A DNA stretch of 33,045 bases from contig PFPU01000156.1 in assembly GCA_002793215.1 (NCBI GenBank), positions 1-33,045 on the forward strand, read 5' to 3'. Shown here piece by piece: positions 1 to 11,730 of this stretch. A program made the position numbers and the translations under genes. This DNA is from Flavobacteriales bacterium CG_4_10_14_0_2_um_filter_35_18. Lineage in GTDB: Bacteria > Bacteroidota > Bacteroidia > Flavobacteriales > Flavobacteriaceae. Position 1 is the first letter of the stretch; every line of letters begins with the position of its first letter. The notes below the pieces were generated by a model. That model saw nothing but the letters and a program-made list of their open reading frames with translations. It was not told the origin of the DNA and made no database searches.

Positions 1-1
1 A

Positions 2-2134
2 GGTGTATTCGGATTGAGTGTCCTTTTTATATTATATGATGCATTATACAGCGCTAGCGATCAAAATGGTTTAGCAACGATTTTAAATATCATTTCCGGT
101 TTTTCATTGGGTGCTTCATCAATTGCACTTTTTGCACGTGTTGGTGGTGGTATTTATACTAAAGCCGCCGATGTTGGAGCCGATTTAGTTGGAAAGGTTG
201 AAGCGGGAATTCCCGAAGATCACCCTTTAAATCCTGCTACTATTGCCGATAACGTTGGCGATAATGTTGGTGATGTGGCTGGTATGGGAGCCGATTTATT
301 TGAATCGTTTGTAGGTTCAATTATTGCAACTATGGTTTTAGGTGCTGTTTATTTTAATGTTGATGCATTCGCTAATTTTAAAATTGGCGCTGTTTTATTG
401 CCTTTAGCTTTATCTGCCACAGGAATTTTAGTTTCTGTTTTTGGAACGTTCTTTGTCAAAGTTAAAGATGGTGGTAATCCACAAACCGCGTTAAATGTCG
501 GTGAATTTTTATCAGCTGGCATAATGGTGGTAATTTCTTGGTTTTTAATTCAACAATTTTTACCCGAAACTTGGGTTTATGCCGGTAAAGAAATGTCTTC
601 AAGAGGTGTTTTTTTAGCAACTATTGTTGGTTTAATAGCTGGGTTAGGAGTAGGTAAAATTACCGAATATTACACAGGTACTGGCACAAAACCCGTTTTT
701 AGCATTGTAAAACAGTCGGTTACTGGAGCTGCCACAAATATTATTGCCGGATTAGGTGTTGGTATGATGAGTACAGCGATTCCTATTTTATTAATTGCCG
801 CAGCCATTATATTATCTTATGATTTTGCCGGATTATACGGAATAGCTATTTCAGCCGTTGGAATGTTAGCAAACACCGGAATCCAATTAGCCGTTGATGC
901 TTATGGACCAATATCCGACAATGCCGGTGGTATTGCCGAAATGGCCGAATTACCAAAAGAAGTACGCGAACGCACCGATAAATTAGACGCTGTTGGCAAC
1001 ACCACAGCTGCTATTGGCAAAGGTTTTGCCATCGCTTCGGCTGCTTTAACGGCATTGGCTTTATTCTCTGCATTTATGCAACAAGCGCATATTAATTCTA
1101 TTGATATTTCACAATCATTTGTAATGGCCGGTTTATTAGTGGGCGGTATGTTGCCTTTTGTATTCTCTGCTTTAGCAATGAATGCAGTAGGACGTGCTGC
1201 CATGGCTATGATTGAAGAAGTACGCCGTCAGTTTAGAGACATTCCTGCTTTAAAAGCCGCTCTTGAGGTGATGCGTAAGTACGATTCGGATATGTCTAAA
1301 GCCTCTGTTGAAGATCGAAAAATATTTGATGATGCCGATGGAGTAGCCGAATATGGCAAATGTGTTGATATTTCTACAAAAGCCTCTATTAGAGAAATGG
1401 TTTTGCCGGGCGTATTAGCAATTGCAGCGCCAGTTGCAGTTGGTTTTATTGGCGGACCTGAAATGTTAGGGGGCTTATTAGCAGGCGTTACCGTTACAGG
1501 TGTGTTGATGGCTATCTTCCAATCTAATGCCGGTGGCGCTTGGGATAATGCTAAAAAAATGATTGAAGGGGGCGTAGAAATTAATGGCGTAACTTATAAA
1601 AAAGGTTCTGACCCCCATAAAGCCGCCGTAGTTGGTGATACCGTTGGAGATCCATTTAAAGATACATCTGGACCATCATTAAATATCTTAATCAAATTGA
1701 TGAGTGTTGTGGCGCTTGTTATTGCACCTAGTATTGCAATTGACATTCAAAATACAACTCCAGCAAATGGCACTGAAATAACTGTTGAGGGCACAAACGA
1801 CTCCGCAAAAGGAACAAAAGAAATTAAAGTTCAAATGATAAAACAAGATGACGGTATTTTTAAAGCAGTTGTTTCAACAACCACTACCGTAAATGGAGAA
1901 GTTAAAACAGATGAACAAATATTTATTGGAACCGAAGAAGAAGTTAAAGCGCAAATCAATAAATTTAAAGAAGCTGACGCAACCGCTATGGGTTGTGCAA
2001 ATTGTAAAGGCGCTAAAGAACTTTGTGCCGAATGCAAAGCTAAAGCCACCAAAACATCCATGACAAAATCTTGTTGTGACGGTAAAATGGAGGCAAGCTG
2101 CGCAACCAATAAAACCACAGAAAAGAAAGCTTAA
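2..2134 (+). CDS. hppA: K+-dependent-type membrane-bound pyrophosphatase (Na+ or H+ translocating), 5'-truncated, with C-terminal Cys-rich extension
   Basis: Frame is open from nt 2; motifs [45 protein letters not shown] (the Ala/Gly pattern of K+-dependent M-PPases) and [22 protein letters not shown]. The TTG at nt 14 is an internal Leu codon, not a real start. Confidence 0.95.
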   Translation, partial: GVFGLSVLFILYDALYSASDQNGLATILNIISGFSLGASSIALFARVGGGIYTKAADVGADLVGKVEAGIPEDHPLNPATIADNVGDNVGDVAGMGADLFESFVGSIIATMVLGAVYFNVDAFANFKIGAVLLPLALSATGILVSVFGTFFVKVKDGGNPQTALNVGEFLSAGIMVVISWFLIQQFLPETWVYAGKEMSSRGVFLATIVGLIAGLGVGKITEYYTGTGTKPVFSIVKQSVTGAATNIIAGLGVGMMSTAIPILLIAAAIILSYDFAGLYGIAISAVGMLANTGIQLAVDAYGPISDNAGGIAEMAELPKEVRERTDKLDAVGNTTAAIGKGFAIASAALTALALFSAFMQQAHINSIDISQSFVMAGLLVGGMLPFVFSALAMNAVGRAAMAMIEEVRRQFRDIPALKAALEVMRKYDSDMSKASVEDRKIFDDADGVAEYGKCVDISTKASIREMVLPGVLAIAAPVAVGFIGGPEMLGGLLAGVTVTGVLMAIFQSNAGGAWDNAKKMIEGGVEINGVTYKKGSDPHKAAVVGDTVGDPFKDTSGPSLNILIKLMSVVALVIAPSIAIDIQNTTPANGTEITVEGTNDSAKGTKEIKVQMIKQDDGIFKAVVSTTTTVNGEVKTDEQIFIGTEEEVKAQINKFKEADATAMGCANCKGAKELCAECKAKATKTSMTKSCCDGKMEASCATNKTTEKKA

Positions 2135-2151
2135 TTAGTTGAATGGAGCAT

Positions 2152-2181
2152 AAAAAATCCCGCTTTAAGCGGGATTTTTTT
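2152..2181 (+). terminator. Rho-independent terminator after hppA
   Basis: AAAAAATCCCGCTT/AAGCGGGATTTTTTT hairpin plus T-run just downstream of the hppA stop. Confidence 0.9.
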
Positions 2182-2261
2182 GCTTTATAAAGCAAATACC
2201 CTTTTGTGATAATCAAAAAAATTAGCTCATCAAATTAAAAGAAAACAAACTCATATTTTAG

Positions 2262-2269
2262 TATATTTG
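2262..2269 (+). promoter_or_regulatory. Bacteroidota -7 element (TATATTTG) for pyrH
   Basis: Matches TAnnTTTG; 18 nt upstream of ATG at 2288. Confidence 0.6.
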
Positions 2270-2287
2270 TCAAACTTTCTTATAAAA

Positions 2288-2998
2288 ATGCATTACAAAA
2301 GAATCTTATTAAAACTAAGTGGTGAAGCCTTAATGGGAAGTCGCCAATATGGCATTGACCCAGTTAGGTTAGCCGATTATTCAAAAGAAATTAAGGAAAT
2401 TGTAGATAAAGGTGTAGAAGTTGCCATTGTAATTGGCGGTGGAAATATTTTTAGAGGGGTCGCCGCTACCAGTCAAGGTTTAGACCGCGTTCAAGCCGAT
2501 TATATGGGAATGTTGGCAACCGTTATAAACGGATTAGCCTTGCAATCGGCTTTAGAAGATCTCGATTTAAAAACCCGCTTGTTAACCGCTATTAAGATGG
2601 AGCAAATTGCCGAACCCTATATTAAAAGGCGTGCCGTTCGCCACCTCGAAAAAGGGCGCGTGGTTATTTTTGGCGCCGGTACCGGAAATCCCTATTTCAC
2701 CACCGATACTGCCGCAGTTTTAAGAGCCATAGAAATTAGTGCGGATGTTATTTTAAAAGGTACCCGCGTTGATGGCATCTACTCATCAGATCCCGAAAAA
2801 AATAAAGATGCTATAAAATTTGACAACATTACTTTTAAAGATGTTTTAAGCAAAAAGTTAAACGTTATGGATATGACTGCTTTCACCTTGAGTGAAGAGA
2901 ATAACCTGCCGATTATGATTTTTGATATGAACAAAAAAGGCAATTTGCTAAAGGTTTTAAAAGGCCAAAAAATAGGGACTTTAGTTAATAAAATTTAA
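2288..2998 (+). CDS. pyrH: UMP kinase
   Basis: [24 protein letters not shown]...[26 protein letters not shown] 2288 preferred over the TTG at 2267 in the ORF track. Confidence 0.96.
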   Translation: MHYKRILLKLSGEALMGSRQYGIDPVRLADYSKEIKEIVDKGVEVAIVIGGGNIFRGVAATSQGLDRVQADYMGMLATVINGLALQSALEDLDLKTRLLTAIKMEQIAEPYIKRRAVRHLEKGRVVIFGAGTGNPYFTTDTAAVLRAIEISADVILKGTRVDGIYSSDPEKNKDAIKFDNITFKDVLSKKLNVMDMTAFTLSEENNLPIMIFDMNKKGNLLKVLKGQKIGTLVNKI

Positions 2999-3008
2999 AT
3001 ATATATCA

Positions 3009-3572
3009 ATGAATGAAGAAGTTAATTTTATTTTAGACAGTGCAAAGGAGCAAATGGATAATGCTCTAGCACACCTTAAAAAAGAGTTGATGAATATTCG
3101 CGCTGGCAAAGCTTCTCCAGCCATGTTACACAGTGTTTTGGTAGAATATTACGGCGCATTAACGCCCTTAAGCCAGGTTTCGAATATCAATACACCCGAC
3201 GGCAAAACCATTACCGTTCAACCTTGGGAAAAAAAGATGTTACACGAAATTGAACGCGCCATTATGGTTGCCAATCTTGGTTTTAATCCCATGAATAATG
3301 GAGATACAATTATTATCAACATTCCGGCTTTAACCGAAGAACGCCGAAGAGAATTATCAAAAATGGCAAAAGCCGAAGCCGAAAACGATAAAATAGGTGT
3401 GCGCTCGGCTCGTAAAGATGCCAATGCCGATATAAAAAAACTCGAAAACGACGGTTTGTCAGAGGATGATGCAAAAGATGCCGAAGCTCAGATTCAAGCA
3501 TTAACTGACAAGTACATCAAACATATTGATGAAATTTTAGCGGTTAAAGAAAAAGAAATCATGACGGTTTAA
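3009..3572 (+). CDS. frr: Ribosome recycling factor
   Basis: NIRAGKASPAMLHSVLVEYYGALTPLSQVSNI...IPALTEERRRELSKMAK; directly follows pyrH. Confidence 0.97.
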   Translation: MNEEVNFILDSAKEQMDNALAHLKKELMNIRAGKASPAMLHSVLVEYYGALTPLSQVSNINTPDGKTITVQPWEKKMLHEIERAIMVANLGFNPMNNGDTIIINIPALTEERRRELSKMAKAEAENDKIGVRSARKDANADIKKLENDGLSEDDAKDAEAQIQALTDKYIKHIDEILAVKEKEIMTV

Positions 3573-3628
3573 AAACAATACAATTCTCAACAATCAATAT
3601 TGGCTAGAGAGTTACTAAAAATAAAAAC

Positions 3629-5992
3629 ATGAAGTTTTGGTCGTTTATTTCTAGGCTAATTTTAAGAAACAGAATTTTTTTTCTAGCGGTTATTGTAGCA
3701 ATAACAGCCGTTCTATTAACACAAACCAAAAATATTAGGCTCTCTTATACCGAGGCTAATATGTTGCCTTCCGATCATCCTGCTTCAATAGTTTACGATA
3801 ATTTTTTAAAAATATTTGGAGAAGAAGGCAACCTTATAATCATCGCCGTTAAAGATTCTAGCTTTTTTACCCCTGATAAATTTAACAATTGGAACGCCTT
3901 ATCTAAAAAACTGGCGAGTTTTAGTGCAGTAGATTTTACCTTTTCTTTAGGGGATATCAAAAAACTTAAAAAAGACAATTTAAATAATAAGTTTATTGTT
4001 GAACCACTTTACGAAAAAGATCCGCAAACGGTTGAAGCCGTTAAGGCCATCACCAACAGTTTGTTTGACAGCCTTCCTTTTTTCGACAATTTTTTATACA
4101 ATAAAAAAACACATACCATACAAAGCCTTATCTACCTAAAAAAGGATATTGTAAATACCGAATCTCGTAAAGATTTTGTGATTAATCAGCTCAATCCAAT
4201 CATCGAAAAATTTGAAAAAGGCAACAATTTGGATGTTTATGTTTCGGGAATGCCCTATATACGCACCATGAACTCTCAAAGCATTGTGGACGAAATTGGC
4301 ATTTTTGTTGGATTGGCTTTTGGAGTTACCACACTTATTTTCTTCTTTTTCTTTAGGTCTTTTAGAGCCACTTTTATTGCGATGAGCGTGGTGAGTATTG
4401 GGGTAATTTGGGCTTTTGGTATCATCGGCGCATTTGGATATGAATTGACCGTTTTAACCGCCTTAATTCCGCCTTTAATTATTGTAATTGGCGTTCCAAA
4501 CGCCATCTTTCTTATTAATAAATACCAGCAAGAAATAAAAAATCACGGCAATCAAGCAAAATCATTACAGCGGGTTATCACTAAAATTGGCACGGCAGCT
4601 TTAATGACTAATTTAACAACGGCCGCCGGTTTTGCTACCTTTATTTTTACAAAAAGTCGTCTTTTAAAAGAATTTGGCACAATTGCTTCAATCAATATTA
4701 TGGCATTATACGTCTTGTCATTGTTGCTAATTCCTATTATTTATAGCTTTATGCCTATCCCAAAATACAAGCATTTAAAGCATCTTGAACAAAAATGGAT
4801 GGGAAAAATTGTTTCTGTTCTTGAAAATATTGTCCGCTATCACCGCTTTGCAGTTTATGCCTCGACACTTATTTTAATCATTGTGAGTATGATTGGTATT
4901 TATATGATTAAAGTTTCGGGAAGTTTAATTGACGATATGCCAAAAAGCAAACCTTTTTTTAAAGACATTGTGTTTTTTGAAAATGAATTTGGTGGCATTA
5001 TGCCACTTGAAATACTCATCGATACCAAGCAAAATAAGGGTGTTTCTCAACTTTCAACGCTAAAGCGGATGGAAAGATTAGAAGAAACAATTGATGAAAT
5101 TCCACAACTTTCAAAACCAATTTCAATTTTAAATCTGGTTAAATATTCTAAGCAAGCTTTTTATAATGGAAATCCAAAATATTACAGTTTGCCAACTTCT
5201 CAAGAAAAAAGCTTCATTTTAAGTTACACCAAAAATTCGGATACTAAATCTAATTTGCTCAAAAACTTTGTTGATTCCACTGGTCGTTATGCCAGAATAA
5301 CCACCTTCATGAAGGATATAGGTACCAATAAAATGACGGGAATTGAAGAGCGTTTAGAAGACCGTGTAGCAAATGAGTTTCCTTCAGATAAATATAAAGT
5401 AACCTTTACCGGAAAAGCCCTATTGTTTTTAAAAGGTACTGATTATTTAACCAAAAACCTCATTATTTCTTTAACCTTAGCCATTTTCTTGATTGCCTTA
5501 TTTATGGGATTTTTATTTAGATCATTCAGAATGATTTTAATTTCTATCATTCCAAATATGTTTCCGCTCTTAATAACGGCGGGCATTATGGGCTATTTAG
5601 GAATCCCAATAAAACCATCAACTATTTTGGTATTTAGCATTGCTTTTGGCATTTCGGTTGATGACACCATCCATTTTTTGGTAAAATACCGACAAGAATT
5701 ACAAATCAATAGTTGGCGGATTAAAAAATCAGTTTACATCGCTTTGCGCGAAACAGGCGTGAGCATGTTTTACACCTCTATCGTATTGTTTTTTGGCTTT
5801 TTAGTATTTACCGCCTCAAGTTTTGGCGGTACAAAAGCCTTAGGCGGATTGGTTTCTATAACCTTGCTATTTGCCATGCTTACTAACTTGTTATTATTGC
5901 CTTCTTTATTGCTATCTTTAGACCAAGATATCGCCAATAAAGCAGTTTTAAAAGAACCAACCATTGATTTGATTAACGAAGACGACTCATAA
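3629..5992 (+). CDS. RND superfamily / MMPL-type transporter
   Basis: 787 aa with two RND-like TM blocks ([22 protein letters not shown]..., [20 protein letters not shown]). Confidence 0.85.
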   Translation: MKFWSFISRLILRNRIFFLAVIVAITAVLLTQTKNIRLSYTEANMLPSDHPASIVYDNFLKIFGEEGNLIIIAVKDSSFFTPDKFNNWNALSKKLASFSAVDFTFSLGDIKKLKKDNLNNKFIVEPLYEKDPQTVEAVKAITNSLFDSLPFFDNFLYNKKTHTIQSLIYLKKDIVNTESRKDFVINQLNPIIEKFEKGNNLDVYVSGMPYIRTMNSQSIVDEIGIFVGLAFGVTTLIFFFFFRSFRATFIAMSVVSIGVIWAFGIIGAFGYELTVLTALIPPLIIVIGVPNAIFLINKYQQEIKNHGNQAKSLQRVITKIGTAALMTNLTTAAGFATFIFTKSRLLKEFGTIASINIMALYVLSLLLIPIIYSFMPIPKYKHLKHLEQKWMGKIVSVLENIVRYHRFAVYASTLILIIVSMIGIYMIKVSGSLIDDMPKSKPFFKDIVFFENEFGGIMPLEILIDTKQNKGVSQLSTLKRMERLEETIDEIPQLSKPISILNLVKYSKQAFYNGNPKYYSLPTSQEKSFILSYTKNSDTKSNLLKNFVDSTGRYARITTFMKDIGTNKMTGIEERLEDRVANEFPSDKYKVTFTGKALLFLKGTDYLTKNLIISLTLAIFLIALFMGFLFRSFRMILISIIPNMFPLLITAGIMGYLGIPIKPSTILVFSIAFGISVDDTIHFLVKYRQELQINSWRIKKSVYIALRETGVSMFYTSIVLFFGFLVFTASSFGGTKALGGLVSITLLFAMLTNLLLLPSLLLSLDQDIANKAVLKEPTIDLINEDDS

Positions 5993-5993
5993 A

Positions 5994-6854
5994 ATGAAAG
6001 GAATTATACTTGCCGGAGGTAGCGGAACCCGTTTACACCCCATTACGCTTGGAATTAGCAAACAATTGATGCCCATTTATGATAAACCTATGGTTTATTA
6101 TCCGCTATCAATTTTACTTTTGGCGGGAATCAGAGAAATTTTAATCATTTCTACACCACACGATTTACCTTTATTTGAACGCCTTTTGGGCGATGGAAGC
6201 CGAATTGGTTGCCAGTTTAGTTATGTGGCTCAAGAAATACCAAATGGTTTGGCACAAGCTTTTGTTTTAGGAGCCGATTTTATTAAAGACGATAAAGTTG
6301 CTTTGGTTTTAGGCGATAATATTTTTTATGGCACTGGGCTGGAGCAAATATTGCGAAGCGCTACAAACCCTTATGGGGGCATTGTATTTGCCTATCACGT
6401 TAGCGACCCAGAACGCTATGGTGTGGTTGAATTTGATAAAAATAATTCCGTTATTTCAATAGAAGAAAAACCACTAAAAGCAAAATCTAATTATGCCGTA
6501 CCCGGAATTTACTTTTACGATAATTCGGTTGTAAAAATCGCCAAAAACTTAAAACCAAGTGCACGTGGCGAATATGAAATTACCGATATTAATAGCCATT
6601 ATTTAGCTCAAAACAAATTGCAAGTCCGCACCTTAACACGCGGCACGGCTTGGTTAGACACCGGAACTTTTGCCTCCCTAAATCAAGCGTCACAATTTGT
6701 ACAAGTCATTGAAGAACGCCAAGGTTTAAAAATTGGATGCATCGAAGAAATTGCCTACAAAAACGGATTTATCAATGCCGAACAATTAAAAACTATCGCA
6801 CAACCGCTCTTAAAAAGTGGTTATGGACAATATTTAATAGGACTGATAAAATAA
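5994..6854 (+). CDS. rfbA: Glucose-1-phosphate thymidylyltransferase
   Basis: [39 protein letters not shown]...[10 protein letters not shown]. Confidence 0.95.
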   Translation: MKGIILAGGSGTRLHPITLGISKQLMPIYDKPMVYYPLSILLLAGIREILIISTPHDLPLFERLLGDGSRIGCQFSYVAQEIPNGLAQAFVLGADFIKDDKVALVLGDNIFYGTGLEQILRSATNPYGGIVFAYHVSDPERYGVVEFDKNNSVISIEEKPLKAKSNYAVPGIYFYDNSVVKIAKNLKPSARGEYEITDINSHYLAQNKLQVRTLTRGTAWLDTGTFASLNQASQFVQVIEERQGLKIGCIEEIAYKNGFINAEQLKTIAQPLLKSGYGQYLIGLIK

Positions 6855-6949
6855 ACACCACTGTCGCTTCCCTTTTTATCTGATAAAAAAATTGCATCTT
6901 AAAATTAGATAAATTTTGATGGACTTAAGGGTATTTTTATTTGGTTTGG

Positions 6950-6957
6950 TATCTTTG
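6950..6957 (+). promoter_or_regulatory. Bacteroidota -7 element (TATCTTTG) for asnS
   Basis: TAnnTTTG match, 17 nt upstream of the ATG at 6975. Confidence 0.55.
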
Positions 6958-6974
6958 CAACTTCTAAAATTAGG

Positions 6975-8411
6975 ATGATGATTAAAACGACTGTTGCCGC
7001 TTTGCTAAAAGGCAAAGATTTATTGCAAAATATTAATGTAAATGGCTGGGTTAGAACCTTTAGAAGCAATCGATTTATTGCTTTAAACGACGGCTCTAGT
7101 TTAAACAACATACAATGTGTTTTAGACTTTGAAGCTTTTGACGAAGCCACTTTAAAACGCATCACAACGGGTGCGGCTATCAATGTTAAAGGGACTTTAA
7201 TTGAGAGTTTAGGAAAAGGTCAAAAATTTGAAATACAGGTTACTGAATTAAGTATTTTGGGGGATTGTAATCCGGAAGTATATCCCATTCAGCCAAAAAA
7301 GCACAGCTTAGAATTTTTAAGAGAACAAGCCCATTTGCGCATCCGAACAAATACCTTTAGCGCGGTGATGCGTTTGCGATCGGCATTGGCATTTGCCGTT
7401 CATCAATATTTTACACAAAACGGATTTTACTATTTTAACGCCCCAATCATCACAGGATCAGATGCTGAAGGGGCAGGTGAACTATTTAGAGTTAGCAATC
7501 TTGACGCTAAAAAACTACCGTTAACCAATACGGGCGCAGTTGACTACAGTCAAGATTTTTTTGGAAAACAAACAAATCTTACGGTTTCGGGTCAGCTTGA
7601 AGCCGAAACTTATGCATTGGCATTGGGCAAAGTTTATACTTTTGGTCCAACTTTTAGAGCCGAAAACTCAAATACCACCCGCCATTTAGCCGAATTTTGG
7701 ATGATTGAACCCGAAGTCGCCTTTAATGATTTAGAAGATAATATGGATTTGGCGCAAGATTTTATACAATATACCCTAAAATATGTGCTTGAACATTGTC
7801 AGGATGATTTAGACTTTTTAAATCAACGTTTAGCCGACGAGGAAAAAACAAAACCCACTCAAGAGCGCAGTGAATTTTCCTTATTAGAAAAGTTGCATTT
7901 TGTGGTAGACAATAATTTTAAACGCGTGAGCTATACCGAAGCGATTGAAATTCTTAAAAATTCAGCACCCAATAAAAAGAATAAATTTCAGTATCCTATA
8001 AAAGAGTGGGGAGCCGATTTACAAAGTGAGCACGAACGTTTTTTAGTTGAAAAGCACTTTAAATGTCCTGTAATTTTATATGATTATCCAGCCGAAATCA
8101 AGGCTTTTTATATGCGTTTAAATGAAGATGGAAAAACAGTAAGAGCTATGGATGTGCTGTTTCCGGGCATTGGAGAAATTGTTGGTGGCTCACAACGCGA
8201 AGAGCGTTTAGATGTTTTGGTAGAAAAAATAAAAGCATTAGGCATCAATGAAAAAGAGCTTTGGTGGTATTTAGATTTGCGAAAATTTGGAACCTGCGTT
8301 CACAGTGGCTTTGGATTAGGCTTTGAGCGGCTTGTTCAATTTACTACCGGAATGGGAAATATTAGAGACGTTATTCCTTATCCAAGGTATCCTCAAAATG
8401 CTGAATTTTAG
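6975..8411 (+). CDS. asnS: Asparaginyl-tRNA synthetase
   Basis: Class II aaRS motifs: [71 protein letters not shown]. Confidence 0.97.
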   Translation: MMIKTTVAALLKGKDLLQNINVNGWVRTFRSNRFIALNDGSSLNNIQCVLDFEAFDEATLKRITTGAAINVKGTLIESLGKGQKFEIQVTELSILGDCNPEVYPIQPKKHSLEFLREQAHLRIRTNTFSAVMRLRSALAFAVHQYFTQNGFYYFNAPIITGSDAEGAGELFRVSNLDAKKLPLTNTGAVDYSQDFFGKQTNLTVSGQLEAETYALALGKVYTFGPTFRAENSNTTRHLAEFWMIEPEVAFNDLEDNMDLAQDFIQYTLKYVLEHCQDDLDFLNQRLADEEKTKPTQERSEFSLLEKLHFVVDNNFKRVSYTEAIEILKNSAPNKKNKFQYPIKEWGADLQSEHERFLVEKHFKCPVILYDYPAEIKAFYMRLNEDGKTVRAMDVLFPGIGEIVGGSQREERLDVLVEKIKALGINEKELWWYLDLRKFGTCVHSGFGLGFERLVQFTTGMGNIRDVIPYPRYPQNAEF

Positions 8412-8434
8412 GTAGCTTTTGCTACTTATTTTTA
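8412..8434 (+). terminator. Possible short terminator after asnS
   Basis: GTAGC-TTTT-GCTAC stem followed by TTATTTTT; only 5 bp of stem. Confidence 0.4.
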
Positions 8435-8512
8435 AGTTTTAAATTACAAAAATCCAGATGTTTTATATAAAACTAAAGTTGTATTTTTACAGCTATTTAG
8501 CACCCATAATCT

Positions 8513-9979
8513 ATGCTCAATCAGCGATTGCAACAAAAATTAATGCAAAAATTATCGCCTCAACAAATACAGTTGATGCGTCTAATCCAATTGCCTACAC
8601 AAGCGTTTGAGCAAAAATTAAAACAGGAAATTGAAGAAAATCCCGCTTTAGAATCTGGTAAAGAGGATGACATTAGCGATGATGCTTTTAGTAATGATTA
8701 TGATAATGATGATTATGAATCATTTGATTCAGATGCTGATTCGAGTTCTGATTTAAATATAGATGAATATTTAAGTGATGACGAAATTCCAAATTATAGA
8801 CTTCAAGCCAATAATTACAGTAGTGATGACGAAGAAAAAAGCATTCCTTTTGCTTCAGAAAAATCATTTACCCAATATTTGCAAGAGCAATTAAACACCT
8901 TTAGTTTATCTGAAAAGGATGCTCAGATTGCCGAATTTTTAGTTGGAAGTATTGATGATAGTGGCTATTTGAGACGGTCGGTTGAAGATATTGTAGATGA
9001 TTTAGCATTTTCGCAAAACATTTCTACTAAGGTTGCTGAAGTTAACAAAATTTTAAACCTCGTTCAACAGTTAGATCCGGTTGGCGTAGGGGCACGAGAT
9101 TTAAAAGAATGCCTTTTGTTGCAGCTAAAACGAAAAACGGAAACTCCAGCGAGGCTATTGGCCATAACCTTATTAAGTGAATCGTTTGATGAATTTGTAA
9201 AAAAACATTTTGACAAGTTGATTTTTATACACCAAATATCTGAGGATGCGCTTAGAAATGCCATTAAAGAAATTGCGTGTTTAAACCCAAAACCAGGAGG
9301 AAATTTTATAGACAACTCAAAGTCGAATTCCCAGATTATTCCTGATTTTACCATTACTATTGAAGATAATGAGTTGGTGCTACAACTACACGGGCTTAAT
9401 TCACCTGAATTGCATATTTCAAGCGAGTATCAAAATTTATTAAAAAGCTATCAAGAATCTTCGAGCAAAAATCAGTCTCAAAAAGAAGCTGTTTTTTTTG
9501 TAAAACAAAAATTAGATGCAGCGAAGTGGTTTATAGATGCCGTTATACAACGCCAACACACACTTTATGTAACGATGAACGCCATTATGAATTATCAAAA
9601 AGCATATTTTTTAACAGGTGATGAACAAAAATTGAGACCGATGATTTTAAAAGATATTGCCGAAGCTGTAAAAATGGATATTTCAACAATATCAAGGGTT
9701 GCCAATAGCAAATATGTTGACACGCCTTATGGCACAAAATTGATAAAGCAATTCTTTTCTGAATCAATGAAAAATGATCAAGGCGATGAGGTTTCTACTA
9801 AAGAAATTAAAAAAATATTACACAATTTAATTGAACAAGAAAATAAATCGAAGCCACTCGCTGATGGCAAATTAGCCGAATTGTTATTAAAAAAAGGTTA
9901 TCCCATTGCGCGCAGAACCGTTGCAAAATATAGGGAACAGCTTGATTTACCAGTCGCTAGATTGCGAAAAATATTTTAG
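8513..9979 (+). CDS. rpoN: RNA polymerase sigma-54 factor
   Basis: N-terminal Q-rich region LSPQQIQLMRLIQLPTQAFEQKLKQEIEENPAL; DISTISRVANSKYVDTPYG; RpoN box variant IARRTVAKYREQLDLPVARLRK. Confidence 0.96.
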   Translation: MLNQRLQQKLMQKLSPQQIQLMRLIQLPTQAFEQKLKQEIEENPALESGKEDDISDDAFSNDYDNDDYESFDSDADSSSDLNIDEYLSDDEIPNYRLQANNYSSDDEEKSIPFASEKSFTQYLQEQLNTFSLSEKDAQIAEFLVGSIDDSGYLRRSVEDIVDDLAFSQNISTKVAEVNKILNLVQQLDPVGVGARDLKECLLLQLKRKTETPARLLAITLLSESFDEFVKKHFDKLIFIHQISEDALRNAIKEIACLNPKPGGNFIDNSKSNSQIIPDFTITIEDNELVLQLHGLNSPELHISSEYQNLLKSYQESSSKNQSQKEAVFFVKQKLDAAKWFIDAVIQRQHTLYVTMNAIMNYQKAYFLTGDEQKLRPMILKDIAEAVKMDISTISRVANSKYVDTPYGTKLIKQFFSESMKNDQGDEVSTKEIKKILHNLIEQENKSKPLADGKLAELLLKKGYPIARRTVAKYREQLDLPVARLRKIF

Positions 9980-9982
9980 ATT

Positions 9983-10588
9983 TTGGTTAGAATTTCGAGG
10001 TCTCTTTCGGTAATACTTCATCCAATTTTATTGCCAACCTTGGCAACGCTTTTATTTTTCATCGTTTCTCCTATTCATTATGAACATCCTAAAATCTACT
10101 TTTTAGTGGGTTTGGTGTTTTTAATGTCGTATGTTTTGCCTTTATCACTTTTAATATTTTTTAAGCAGATAAAATTGATAAGTGATTTTAATATTAGTGA
10201 AGCTAGGGAACGCAAAACGCCAATTTTAAGCTTTATGATTATCAGTTTATTGTTGGGAAGCTTTATTTACAAAATTCCTGATTTTAAGATTTTGAGCCTC
10301 CTGTTTTTTGGCTGTTTGTTTGCTTTATCAATGGCCTATTTATTGCTTTTAATAAATTTTAAAACAAGTCTTCATTTGATAGGTATAAGCGGTTTTACCG
10401 CCTTTTTTATTCTATTGGGTTTGTATTTTAATACCAATAATTTGAATTTTATTGCGTTGTTAATATTTTTAAACGGTGCATTAGCTACCGCAAGATTGGT
10501 CTTAAAAGCACATTCCCCCCTCGAAATCATTATTGGTATTATTTTGGGCATTGGCGGAATCGCTTTATCGGTATTAATATTTTTATAA
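9983..10588 (+). CDS. Conserved multi-TM membrane protein of unknown function
   Basis: Hydrophobic 201 aa ORF with TTG start just after rpoN; C-terminal LKAHSPLEIIIGIILGIGGIA is faintly reminiscent of a PAP2-like histidine motif. Confidence 0.65.
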   Translation: MVRISRSLSVILHPILLPTLATLLFFIVSPIHYEHPKIYFLVGLVFLMSYVLPLSLLIFFKQIKLISDFNISEARERKTPILSFMIISLLLGSFIYKIPDFKILSLLFFGCLFALSMAYLLLLINFKTSLHLIGISGFTAFFILLGLYFNTNNLNFIALLIFLNGALATARLVLKAHSPLEIIIGIILGIGGIALSVLIFL

Positions 10589-10617
10589 AAAAAAGGCCGC
10601 CTTAAAAAGACAGCCTT
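10587..10617 (-). terminator. Minus-strand Rho-independent terminator of the exbB-exbD operon
   Basis: Minus strand reads AAGGCTGTCTT-TTT-AAGGCGGCCTT-T(8); pairing uses G.U wobbles on this strand only. Confidence 0.75.
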
Positions 10618-10639
10618 CAAAATTTGTATTTATTAGTTA

Positions 10640-11122
10640 TTAATTATTCTCCTTTTTAGGGTCTGTTCCTTTATGAGTAGCGTAATTAATTTTAAGTGCA
10701 TTGATATCTCTTAATTCTATTTTAATATCAGATATTATACCCATATTAGCTTCTTCATCAGCTTTGATTGAAGTGGTCATATAAGGAATTTCTTCTTCTT
10801 TTTTAGAAGCTCTTTCTGCTAAAATAAAATTCTTAATATCACTTACGGCAGCAAATTTATCATTTAACTGAATTTTATCGGTGTTGCCATATTTTTCTCT
10901 ATATTTCATTTTTGGTTTTCCTACCCAAATATAGCTTACCAAGTTTTTACGTTCAAGTTTTTGAACTTCAGTAGCTGTTGGAACGCGAACATCAATTAAG
11001 GGATCTGTTTCGCGCATAACCGTAGTAACCATAAAAAAGAATAACAACATAAAAACAATATCAGGTAATGATGCTGTAGATATAGGTGGTAATCCCTTTT
11101 TCTTTTTAGTGAATTTTGACAT
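10640..11122 (-). CDS. exbD: ExbD/TolR family biopolymer transport protein
   Basis: Single N-terminal TM with LPDIVFMLLFFFMVTTVMRETDP typical of ExbD. Confidence 0.9.
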   Translation of the reverse strand: MSKFTKKKKGLPPISTASLPDIVFMLLFFFMVTTVMRETDPLIDVRVPTATEVQKLERKNLVSYIWVGKPKMKYREKYGNTDKIQLNDKFAAVSDIKNFILAERASKKEEEIPYMTTSIKADEEANMGIISDIKIELRDINALKINYATHKGTDPKKENN

Positions 11123-11137
11123 AATTTTAAAGTAAGT

Positions 11138-11722
11138 TTATGATTTGTTAGGTTCAGCCTCTGAAATGATTTGAGGATAAGCGTCTTTTACAACTTTTTG
11201 TTGGTCGGTCGTTAACTCTCCAAAACGTCTGCCAAATTTTTTAAGTGAATAACGGTCTCTAATTTCAGAATAGGCCGCAACCAATTCATTTTGAACGGCA
11301 ATATAAGTTTTGTAAGCAGTACCTCTATCATTTTGCAATGAAATAATTGCCTTGCTTGGGTTGTCAGAAGAGTTAGGATCTTTTTCACCTTCGCAATAAT
11401 CGCAATCATTCTTTTCAGTACCAGCCGATATGGTTCCGCCGCCATTATCAATAAATTTTTTAGCGGCTTCTCTTAAATCGTTAATATCCATAATGCCTCC
11501 TTCAACAAATAGCATATTGTTTCTGTTGATGGTTACTTCAAAAATATTTCGCTCCTTAATTTTTGGTGGTGGTGGCGCATCTTTGGGCGGTTTTTCAGGT
11601 AATTTTCTACTAATACCGGAAGTAACATCCATTGTAGTGGTCACCAAGAAAAAAATCAAAAGCAAAAAGGCAATATCTGCCATTGAGCCTGCATTAATTT
11701 CTGGTGTATCTCGTCTAGCCAT
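11138..11722 (-). CDS. exbD: ExbD/TolR family biopolymer transport protein (second copy)
   Basis: MARRDTPEINAGSMADIAFLLLIFFLVTTTMD; periplasmic domain with CDYC insertion. Confidence 0.92.
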   Translation of the reverse strand: MARRDTPEINAGSMADIAFLLLIFFLVTTTMDVTSGISRKLPEKPPKDAPPPPKIKERNIFEVTINRNNMLFVEGGIMDINDLREAAKKFIDNGGGTISAGTEKNDCDYCEGEKDPNSSDNPSKAIISLQNDRGTAYKTYIAVQNELVAAYSEIRDRYSLKKFGRRFGELTTDQQKVVKDAYPQIISEAEPNKS

Positions 11723-11730
11723 ATTGAATA

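Noticed and set aside
901-1203. Minus-strand 100-aa ORF (also 1831-2118 minus)
   Set aside because: Fully antisense to hppA, whose frame is unambiguous; no promoter or recognisable domain; shadow ORF.
3218-3501. Minus-strand ORFs of 68 and 61 aa
   Set aside because: Antisense to frr; shadow ORFs.
6878-6892. TTTTATC-T-GATAAAA inverted repeat upstream of asnS
   Set aside because: Single-base centre, AT-only arms, expected by chance at this composition.
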